This document shows positions 1 to 6,612 of a DNA stretch of 12,750 nucleotides, piece by piece (within the stretch, counting starts at the first letter, position 1; each line of letters begins with the position of its first letter). Under the pieces are notes generated by a model. That model saw only the letters and a list, made by a program, of their open reading frames with translations, made no database searches and was not told where the DNA came from. The stretch spans positions 1-12,750 of the forward strand of contig JAEDGP010000055.1 of assembly GCA_016297405.1 (NCBI GenBank), in the 5' to 3' direction. This stretch comes from Treponema sp. Lineage in GTDB: Bacteria; Spirochaetota; Spirochaetia; Treponematales; Treponemataceae. The position numbers and the translations under genes were made by a program.

Positions 1-3000
1 CTTTTTTGCAGAAGCCTTTTTTGTACCAGATTTAGCATCATTGAGCTTTGGAGCAAATGCGGCAATGAGTTCTTCACATTTATAGTTTGCCTTGTCTTTT
101 GCAGAAATAAGGTCTACAAACTGATTAAGAACCTCTTCCAATTTTTCTTCAGAAAGAACGTAGATTGCAAATGCCATTATAAGGCTGGAATCAAGCAGTT
201 CTTTGTTGAACCATGAAATACCGTCGTAAGTATTTGCGCCAGAAAGGGCAAATGAATAATCACCGGTACACAATGTGCGGCAAAGTGTATATCCTGCCAT
301 CTTGCTGTCTTTTGCAATTGCAGCTGGATTTGTTGCTTTTGCAAGTGCAAAAATCTTCGAAAGTTCATTGCGAACATCGCATTTTGCAACGCCAAGGGAG
401 TTGTAGAAATCGCTGAATTTGCGAGCTAGAGCCCATTTTTCTGCAAGACAAGTTTCTGCAAGTGGCTGAACCATTGAGTAAGAAATCAAAAGTTCATCAA
501 GAACGCTGTTGTTTGCAAATGCTGTTTCAAGGAAGCTGTCTGCATCTTTTGCTTTCTTAAGAGCTGCAGTAACATCTTCCGAAGCTTTTGCCTTTTTGCA
601 TCTTGAAAGAAGAACAATCTTTTCAAGTTTTTTTGCAAAATTTTTGTACTGTTTTGCAGGTTCAGAAAGTTTGTATTCGCTGCCAGCGAATCTATTTGCT
701 GTTTCGTAGAATTTAAGGGCAGCAACCTCTGCTGAAGCAACAAGATCTTTGACCTGTTTTTTCAATGTTTCTGCAGAAAGTTTTTCAGCAGTTGCAGGAT
801 GGAGTATCATGTGAACTTCAGGGATGATAGTCTTTGCAAAATCACCAAAAGGAATGTAAAGATCGCGATAGCAGATTTCCTGCCATTCTGTTTCAAGGTC
901 AAAACATCCGCGTCCCTGTAATGTGTCGCAGAGAATCTGGTATCTGTGATCTGGAAGATCAGCCACCTGATGGATATCCATATAAACCTGATATTCAAAT
1001 CCGTTCAATGATAGGAACATTCCGGAATTGCAAATTTCGCGGCTGCGGCGAATATACCACAAACCAGTGCGATGTTCTCTGAAAAGACAGAACTTATCAT
1101 CTTCTGGAGTAAGGCCCATGGCCTCGGAGATGCTCTTAGTGTGCATTTCTACACCATCGGGGGTTTTTACTGCATATTCACAAGACTGCTTAATCCAACC
1201 TTGAGCTCTGTCATATTTGTTGTTGTAGAAAACAACAGCGCGTTCATTGCCGCATGCGTTGGAATAAGCAAAGATGTTTTCGTTTACTCCGCCATTGTCC
1301 CATACATCGTAGAAGAGGAAGTTGTCTACATTAGCAAAGATGTAGCGTTTTTTCATGATTGGGAAAATGTCATGCCAGTGTCGATTGATAAGATTCTGGT
1401 CTGGAGTTTCGTTCTTGTAAGCTTTTGTGAATTCCATGCCATATTTTTCTGTATAGCCTTCAATCTGTCCGTGACCGAACATTGGAAGACCTGGCATTGT
1501 AATCATCAAAGTACAAACACCAAAGTATTTGTCATCTTTTCCGAATTGAGCAACAGCAGTATCTTCATCAGGATTGTTCATGAAGTTTACGTAGCGTTTC
1601 AAAATCTGTGGATCGAACTTGATTGTGTTCTTAACAGTGTCACGGTATTTCTGGTTTTCTTCCTTTTTGAGCATGTTCATGAATGCTGAATTGTAAACGC
1701 GGTGCATACCCAATGTACGAACGAAGTAACCTTCCATCATCCAGAAAGCTTCTGCCAGCAAAAGTGTATCTGGCACTTCTTTTGCAACGCGGTCTACGAC
1801 TTCACGCCAGAATTCGTTTGGAATGCGAGCTTCAAACTCCTGGTCGGTAAGAGCATATTCAGATCTTGAGTAAATGTCGCCACCATGACCCGGCTGTGGA
1901 TACCACAATCTTCGAATTGATTTTTTTGCAAGAACCATTGCAGCGTCAAAGCGGATGATTGGGAAGTTTCGTGCAACATGCAGAATGTCCTGCATAACAG
2001 CTTCACGAGCTTCTGGATTCAAAAAGTCAATCTGGGCAGTGTCGTTCCATGGCATACCAGTACCATCGTTTCCGTGGTAGATATAGCGGGTGTCACCATT
2101 ACGGAAATCTACGCGCTTAAAAACAACGGAACAGTCTGAATGGTCATAGTAATGGTCTTCGAGCCATACACCAACATTTGGGTCCCATGAAAGATTTTCG
2201 CCATTGAAAGTGTAAGTAGATGATGGAGCATCTCTGCGTTGAACAAAAAGATCCGGGCGATTTACAATCCACTCTGAGTCCATACCTGTGTGGTTTGGAA
2301 CCATGTCTGATGCCAGACGAATACCGCGTTGCCAAAGCCTTGTACGAAGGTTTGTGAGGGCGTCCCAACCACCGATATTTTCTGCAATGTTGTAGTCATA
2401 AAGAGAATAAGCTGAAGCTGCTGCTTCTGGGTTTCCGCAAAGCTGCTTGATTCTTTTGGATCCGTTTGAGCGAGTCCATAATCCTATAAGCCAAAGTCCA
2501 GTGAAACCTTCGTCACGCAAAGTGTCCAGTTCTTCGTCTGGAATCTGGTCAAGACGAGTGATAGGACGATTGTATTTTTTTGTAAGTTGATCAAGCCAAA
2601 CTAAAACAGTTTTAGCCATGAGGATAACGCGTGGCATCCATTCGCGGTCAGGCGAGAATCGTTCGTACTCCTTCATCAAACCATCATAATTATATGGTTC
2701 CATGTTCACGTCGCCACCATTGATAGGATTAAACTTCATGAACATCTTTTCTTCTTCAGAAAGAGTGTCGATTCCGGAAAGAAGGCGGCGAAGCCATTCT
2801 CCAAGCAAATCGCTCCAGTATTGGCGGATGTAATCCAGCTGGCCTTTCAGGCTGTTTGGGCTGAAAGTAACCGGTTCTCTAAGCATTGTGATGAGGTCAT
2901 GGCTGAATGGTCCGAATTTTGGCATGCTCTGAAAGGTTTTCTGAATGGAGGCCCATGTTTTTTCGTAAAGCGGATTTTTAATTAATTCAGAATCGTCAAA

Positions 3001-3525
3001 CATGATTGCAAAAGGCTTAAATGCTGGATTTTCGTTTGCAAGATGCAGAAGAATGAGCTCTTCAAGAGTCTGTTCCCTGTTTGTTCTTTCTGCACCAGTT
3101 CCGGTATCAACAGCAGATTTTGCCAGATATTCTTCTGGGCTCAGTTTTCCCTGATAAACTTCAACAGGCGGGAATTCCTTTGTGAAATCAAGGAGCATTG
3201 AATCAATAGCTTCTTTTGTGTAAAGTTCGTCCAAATCGGCAAGAACTTTTTTAAAAGATTCCAAAAGTTTATCTCTGCGGTAAAGCATACAAACATAGTG
3301 GAAGATTTCGTCAATCAGTCCCATAGCATTCAATGAGCCTGCTGAAATGCGCTTGTCCTTTTGCCCGCGACGATCAAATTCCTTATTCAATTTATCTGCA
3401 AATGCGCGGACATTTTTAAGATTTGCAAGAATTACATTACCAGTGGAAGCAAACATTCTTCCGTCAAATTGACAAACATCTCTTATTTTTTTGCTTACAT
3501 GAAACTCATTGTATGATACTTTCAT
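1..3525 (-). CDS. GH13 alpha-amylase-family glucan-active protein, C-terminus cut off by the window edge
   Basis: The frame is open from ATG 3525 to position 1 (1175 codons) with no stop. An AGGAGG Shine-Dalgarno lies 4 nt upstream. The GH13 motifs appear in order: region I DMVPNH (D407, H412); region II IIRFDAAM with predicted nucleophile D527; region III LLAEAFW with predicted acid/base E592; region IV NNPDED with predicted transition-state stabiliser D653, followed by PGLPMFGHGQ. About 360 residues precede the first barrel motifs, with no signal peptide, so the protein is probably cytoplasmic. The C-terminal part is helical and becomes Lys/Ala-rich at the edge (KKASAKK). The protein is far longer than a simple alpha-amylase (roughly 450-600 residues) and resembles long bacterial GH13 proteins with WLIGLWTRS-type motifs. 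It follows malQ by 31 bp, which fits a role in maltodextrin or glycogen metabolism. Hydrolase versus transferase activity cannot be decided from sequence. Confidence 0.9.
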   Translation of the reverse strand, partial: MKVSYNEFHVSKKIRDVCQFDGRMFASTGNVILANLKNVRAFADKLNKEFDRRGQKDKRISAGSLNAMGLIDEIFHYVCMLYRRDKLLESFKKVLADLDELYTKEAIDSMLLDFTKEFPPVEVYQGKLSPEEYLAKSAVDTGTGAERTNREQTLEELILLHLANENPAFKPFAIMFDDSELIKNPLYEKTWASIQKTFQSMPKFGPFSHDLITMLREPVTFSPNSLKGQLDYIRQYWSDLLGEWLRRLLSGIDTLSEEEKMFMKFNPINGGDVNMEPYNYDGLMKEYERFSPDREWMPRVILMAKTVLVWLDQLTKKYNRPITRLDQIPDEELDTLRDEGFTGLWLIGLWTRSNGSKRIKQLCGNPEAAASAYSLYDYNIAENIGGWDALTNLRTRLWQRGIRLASDMVPNHTGMDSEWIVNRPDLFVQRRDAPSSTYTFNGENLSWDPNVGVWLEDHYYDHSDCSVVFKRVDFRNGDTRYIYHGNDGTGMPWNDTAQIDFLNPEAREAVMQDILHVARNFPIIRFDAAMVLAKKSIRRLWYPQPGHGGDIYSRSEYALTDQEFEARIPNEFWREVVDRVAKEVPDTLLLAEAFWMMEGYFVRTLGMHRVYNSAFMNMLKKEENQKYRDTVKNTIKFDPQILKRYVNFMNNPDEDTAVAQFGKDDKYFGVCTLMITMPGLPMFGHGQIEGYTEKYGMEFTKAYKNETPDQNLINRHWHDIFPIMKKRYIFANVDNFLFYDVWDNGGVNENIFAYSNACGNERAVVFYNNKYDRAQGWIKQSCEYAVKTPDGVEMHTKSISEAMGLTPEDDKFCLFREHRTGLWYIRRSREICNSGMFLSLNGFEYQVYMDIHQVADLPDHRYQILCDTLQGRGCFDLETEWQEICYRDLYIPFGDFAKTIIPEVHMILHPATAEKLSAETLKKQVKDLVASAEVAALKFYETANRFAGSEYKLSEPAKQYKNFAKKLEKIVLLSRCKKAKASEDVTAALKKAKDADSFLETAFANNSVLDELLISYSMVQPLAETCLAEKWALARKFSDFYNSLGVAKCDVRNELSKIFALAKATNPAAIAKDSKMAGYTLCRTLCTGDYSFALSGANTYDGISWFNKELLDSSLIMAFAIYVLSEEKLEEVLNQFVDLISAKDKANYKCEELIAAFAPKLNDAKSGTKKASAKK

Positions 3526-3529
3526 ATAT

Positions 3530-3535
3530 CCTCCT
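3530..3535 (-). promoter_or_regulatory. Strong Shine-Dalgarno for the GH13 gene
   Basis: The minus strand reads AGGAGG, then ATAT, then ATG at 3525. This consensus site fixes the start of the GH13 gene. It lies in the 31-bp gap after malQ, where I see no terminator, so the two genes are probably one transcript with independent translation starts. It contrasts with malQ itself, which has no such site. Confidence 0.85.
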
Positions 3536-3556
3536 AACGGTTAATCTGAAATTATT

Positions 3557-5632
3557 TTAAGCTTTGTGTAAATCAGCGATTTTCTTGATTTTTTCCAAAA
3601 GTTCTTTATCTTTTGCAATATCATCAAGGTAAGCCGGCAATCTGTAAGTCCAGTTGAAGTCTGTTACGCTTCCAGGAACATTGATTCGTTCGTCGTTTGG
3701 ATTAGCGAGCCAATATTTCTTTGAAAGTGAAAGAAAATCGCCCATAGGGTGAATACACCAGCAGCTTCCGGAACGAGCAAGTCCCTGGAGGAAGCCTTCG
3801 GCAATCTTTTCAGAGAATGGCGCATTGCAAAGCATTTGAAGTTCACCAAAATCGTTTGCATTGATACCAAAGGCATCAGCATAAGAGCGGGCAAAAAGAC
3901 TTGCTGCGTCTCTGTCTTCCTGCCACCATTGGCGCAAAGTGGTGGAATCATGAACCGATGATGTTGTTACAGAAAGCGGTATTGTTTCTGGCAAATATTT
4001 ATATGGCATTTCTGGTTTTGCGTCCCAGTTGCGGCACCAGCGAGTAACACGAAGGGCAAGAATGCCATTTTTTTCCATAACGCCAGGAAGACATGGAAGG
4101 TTAGCGCCTAAGTCTTCTCCGCAAGGAACCATCTTTACAGATTTTGTAAGAGTGGAAAGAATTTCGTCTGATTGAGTTTCCCAAAGTTTATCTTGAGCAA
4201 CTTCTGCACGAGCCATCTGGGATTTGAGCCTGTTCTTTTCGTCTTCATTCAAGGAATTCCATGCTGTAGAATTGTAATAAGTCCATACTGGAACAAAGCA
4301 ATCTGGAGTAACTTCAATGAGACAGCGGTCACGCCATTTTAGAGAAAGGGCATCTTTTACTCTTTGCTGGGCATCGCCCTGACAGTAGGCAGAAAGATCG
4401 GTTGAGTAGATGTCTTTGTCGCCTTTGATTGTATTTTTGAAAAGCCAAAGTTCTTCGCTTCCGATTCTGTTCATGAATTTGTTCAAAATAGCAGTTGCTG
4501 TTTCATGATTCCATGTAATATCTTCAATAAGGCCAGTAGAAACATGAGGCTGAGAAAGCCAGCGGATTCTTCCATCATCAAAACCTGCATTATTAAGCTG
4601 CTCTCTTGTAATTGGTACATAAGGAACAGTGTGACCAAGCACAGCGGTTGTATCTGTAGCTGGAATAGCCCAAATACGGAAGAAACCAAGGATATGGTCA
4701 AGGCGATATGCACCGTAATATTGTTCTGCGCTCTTAAGACGGTCAATCCACCAGCTGAATTTATTCTTTTTGAGAACATCCCAGTTGTAGGTAGGGAAAC
4801 CCCAGTTTTGTCCTGTTGGATTTTCACCATCTACAGGGGAACCGGCTCTAAGGTTGTGGTTAAAAATATCTGGACAAGCCCAAGCATCGCATGAATCTTC
4901 ATTCATAAGGATTGGCATATCGCCTTTCAAAATGATTCCGGCTTTGCGAACTGCATCAGTGGATTTTTTGAATTGCTGTGCAGCGCGCATCTGTGTCCAT
5001 GCATAAAACAGATGATTTTTCATCAATTTGGCATCATTCCACCGAGATTTGATTTCCTTTTGACTTGGTGTCTGATCTTCTTTTGCCCATTCCTTCCAGG
5101 ATGCCTGCATGTATTTGTATTTGAGGTTTTTGTAAACGGCATAATTTACAATCCACGGATTCTTGTCGATCCATTTCTGCAATTCATCGTTTGCTTTTTC
5201 AGATTTTGCGATTTCTGTGCTGTCAAAAAGAATCTGCAGAAGATTAGTTTTTGCATTCAGAATGTCCTGATATTTGTATCTTCCATCTGGAGTGTATGGA
5301 AAATCCTTAATCATCTGGTCATACGCTTTGGCAAAAGTTTTGTTGGAAGCATAGGCATCCTTAAATTCTGGAATTTCCTTTATATCGATATAGATTGGGT
5401 GCAATGCAAATGCTGAAAGTCCACTATATGGAGATGACTGTGTACCTGTATCATTTACCGGTAGTAACTGGATTATTCCAAGTCCTGCACTTTTGCAGAT
5501 TTTAGCCAATTCGGGAAGAACTGTAAATTCACCGATTACTGTATTTTTCTTTGTGTAAGCAGCTCCAAGTGGAACTGAAAGTCCTGTTAATCGTTCTGGT
5601 ATTGAACTATTGTTATTTTGAGAATTTATCAT
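3557..5632 (-). CDS. malQ: 4-alpha-glucanotransferase (amylomaltase), GH77, DPE2-like
   Basis: The enzyme transfers alpha-1,4-glucan segments between maltodextrins and releases glucose; it is predicted to be cytoplasmic (691 residues, no signal peptide). The GH77 signatures are present: an N-terminal GLSVPLGAAY and LLPVND...SPYS substrate region; GDMPILMNEDSCDAW (G237-W251); YRLDHILGFF with nucleophile D312; CGEDLG with acid/base E506; and SVHDSTTLRQWW with H561-D562. The spacing from nucleophile to acid/base is 194 residues. In Thermus amylomaltase it is 47 (D293 to E340). An insertion of about 145 residues therefore sits inside the barrel, as in plant DPE2-type enzymes, but the N-terminal CBM20 domains usual in DPE2 are absent. 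The ATG at 5632 has no Shine-Dalgarno; a TGnTATAAT element lies 6 nt upstream, pointing to a leaderless mRNA. The GH13 gene follows closely. Confidence 0.95.
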   Translation of the reverse strand: MINSQNNNSSIPERLTGLSVPLGAAYTKKNTVIGEFTVLPELAKICKSAGLGIIQLLPVNDTGTQSSPYSGLSAFALHPIYIDIKEIPEFKDAYASNKTFAKAYDQMIKDFPYTPDGRYKYQDILNAKTNLLQILFDSTEIAKSEKANDELQKWIDKNPWIVNYAVYKNLKYKYMQASWKEWAKEDQTPSQKEIKSRWNDAKLMKNHLFYAWTQMRAAQQFKKSTDAVRKAGIILKGDMPILMNEDSCDAWACPDIFNHNLRAGSPVDGENPTGQNWGFPTYNWDVLKKNKFSWWIDRLKSAEQYYGAYRLDHILGFFRIWAIPATDTTAVLGHTVPYVPITREQLNNAGFDDGRIRWLSQPHVSTGLIEDITWNHETATAILNKFMNRIGSEELWLFKNTIKGDKDIYSTDLSAYCQGDAQQRVKDALSLKWRDRCLIEVTPDCFVPVWTYYNSTAWNSLNEDEKNRLKSQMARAEVAQDKLWETQSDEILSTLTKSVKMVPCGEDLGANLPCLPGVMEKNGILALRVTRWCRNWDAKPEMPYKYLPETIPLSVTTSSVHDSTTLRQWWQEDRDAASLFARSYADAFGINANDFGELQMLCNAPFSEKIAEGFLQGLARSGSCWCIHPMGDFLSLSKKYWLANPNDERINVPGSVTDFNWTYRLPAYLDDIAKDKELLEKIKKIADLHKA

Positions 5633-5667
5633 AAAAATATTATATCACGGAATTTAGAATAAAGATT
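5632..5667 (-). promoter_or_regulatory. Extended -10 promoter of malQ, predicted leaderless start
   Basis: The minus strand carries TGATATAAT at 5647-5639, a perfect extended -10 (TG-n-TATAAT). Six nucleotides separate it from the A of the malQ ATG at 5632, so the usual start distance places +1 on or beside that A. The -35 hexamer (AATCTT, about 5667-5662) is poor, which is common for extended -10 promoters. No Shine-Dalgarno precedes the ATG, which fits leaderless translation. The transcription start is inferred. Confidence 0.6.
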
Positions 5668-5677
5668 TTAAATTTTC

Positions 5678-5690
5678 ATTCAAATTGAAT
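5678..5690. promoter_or_regulatory. 13-bp palindrome, possible operator upstream of malQ
   Basis: ATTCAA-A-TTGAAT is a perfect 6+6 inverted repeat with a 1-nt centre. It touches the stop codon of the MEMO-family gene and is centred about 52 bp upstream of the predicted malQ start. That position would suit a regulator of the alpha-glucan genes. The region is AT-rich, so chance occurrence is possible. It is too short and lacks a T-tract to act as a terminator for the upstream gene. Confidence 0.3.
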
Positions 5691-6610
5691 TAATAGAAGA
5701 AGCTGAAAAAATAGCTTGTAATGTCATTTTCATCTAAACCAGAAATTTCATAGGAATTTGTGTGATGTGTGATTGTGGCTTTTGTCTGTGAATTCATTAT
5801 GTGGCCAAGGGCATAAATGCCAGGTCTGTTGTCGCAGCCGCAAAAAATCCATGTGTTTTGCCCTGGCGCCTTAAAGAATTCCCGGGAGCGGGTATCTTTA
5901 AAAACTGTACCCTCATAGTTTCCGTGGTGTGCAAAATCTGTGGAAATCAGCAAAAAGTTTTCTTCCCGCTCCCGGGAAGAAAAATAAGGCGCCAGAGTCT
6001 TGTATAGAGTCTGCGCATCCCTCTGGTTTAATGGCGGTTCTGGATGTTTTAGCGCGATTGGAACAATTTTTGCATTTGGGAAATGTTTTGCGATGAAAGG
6101 AATCAATGTGTTTATTCCATGTTCAACGGGGTAAACCTGATTTTCAATCTGCACATTAAGTGAAGAAGCGATGTCATGAACTTTTTGACTTGCGGAATAA
6201 ACTGGGCCGTATTTGGTTTTCCAGATTATGTTTCCCAAAGACCATTCATGAACTGAAAGCCCCCAGTGTGAAGGGCAAATAATGAAAAAGGTTTTTACAT
6301 TCCTGGTTTGCGCCAGTTCCTTAAACCATTGGTCGATTATATCTCCTGCTAAAAGATGGTGGCTGACGGTACCAGCCCATGGCTTTGCGTCTTTGGGAAG
6401 AAAGCTTTCACGTTTAATGTGGGGGAGGGGTGCATAATTTTCCTGGCCTATGACATCCCAGGTTTTTACTTCAAGGGTGTCATCTGGGTTTTGCTGTTCG
6501 GTTGTATGCTTTTTGCACCCCGCCGCCACTGAGACAAAAAAAGCTGTGGCACACAGAAAAGCGGAGAAAAGGCCCAGTTTTAGGAGCGGAGCGGAAAAAG
6601 GGGTTTTCAT
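5690..6610 (-). CDS. amrB: MEMO-family lipoprotein (AmmeMemoRadiSam system protein B)
   Basis: The 306-residue product begins with a lipoprotein signal (KTPF, hydrophobic stretch, VAAGC-KK; lipidated C32). It then shows the MEMO fold pattern: SHHLLAG (H84), IICPSHWG (H115), VEHGINTLIPF (E163-H164), LISTDFAHH (D225, H228-H229) and FCGCDNRPG (C257). H84, H115 and C257 match the metal ligands reported for human MEMO1 (H49, H81, C244), so the metal site looks intact. The family is an extradiol-dioxygenase-like fold without an agreed reaction. I chose ATG 6610 although the frame stays open to 6688, because it places the signal peptide at the N-terminus. It starts 2 nt after the DUF3160 stop (TAAAAATG) with no good Shine-Dalgarno, which suggests translational coupling. 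MEMO proteins are normally cytoplasmic; the lipoprotein signal is the odd feature. Confidence 0.85.
   Translation of the reverse strand: MKTPFSAPLLKLGLFSAFLCATAFFVSVAAGCKKHTTEQQNPDDTLEVKTWDVIGQENYAPLPHIKRESFLPKDAKPWAGTVSHHLLAGDIIDQWFKELAQTRNVKTFFIICPSHWGLSVHEWSLGNIIWKTKYGPVYSASQKVHDIASSLNVQIENQVYPVEHGINTLIPFIAKHFPNAKIVPIALKHPEPPLNQRDAQTLYKTLAPYFSSREREENFLLISTDFAHHGNYEGTVFKDTRSREFFKAPGQNTWIFCGCDNRPGIYALGHIMNSQTKATITHHTNSYEISGLDENDITSYFFSFFY
5863..5995. repeat. Long inverted repeat inside the MEMO-family gene
   Basis: The arms are 5863-5892 and 5965-5995, with a 72-nt loop. They pair over 11 outer bases (CTGGCGCCTTA) and 14 inner bases (TTCCCGGGAGCGGG), separated by a 5/6-nt internal loop. Each arm contains the 8-bp palindrome TCCCGGGA. 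The repeat lies wholly in coding sequence, encoding LAPYFSSRERE on one arm and TRSREFFKAP on the other. It would form a strong mRNA hairpin. No T-run follows on either strand, so it is not an ordinary terminator. Confidence 0.75.
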
Positions 6611-6612
6611 TT

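Noticed and set aside
1072..1689. 205-codon open frame on the plus strand
   Set aside because: It is antisense to the GH13 catalytic region, which has clear motifs on the minus strand. Its translation shows no recognisable domain and no ribosome site was found.
4973..5416. 147-codon open frame on the plus strand
   Set aside because: It lies wholly antisense to malQ. The Phe/Cys-rich translation is typical of the complement of AT-rich coding sequence.
5863..5995. Inverted repeat considered as insertion-sequence ends or a terminator
   Set aside because: The 72-nt loop has no transposase and continues the MEMO frame, no target duplication is seen, and no T-run follows either arm.
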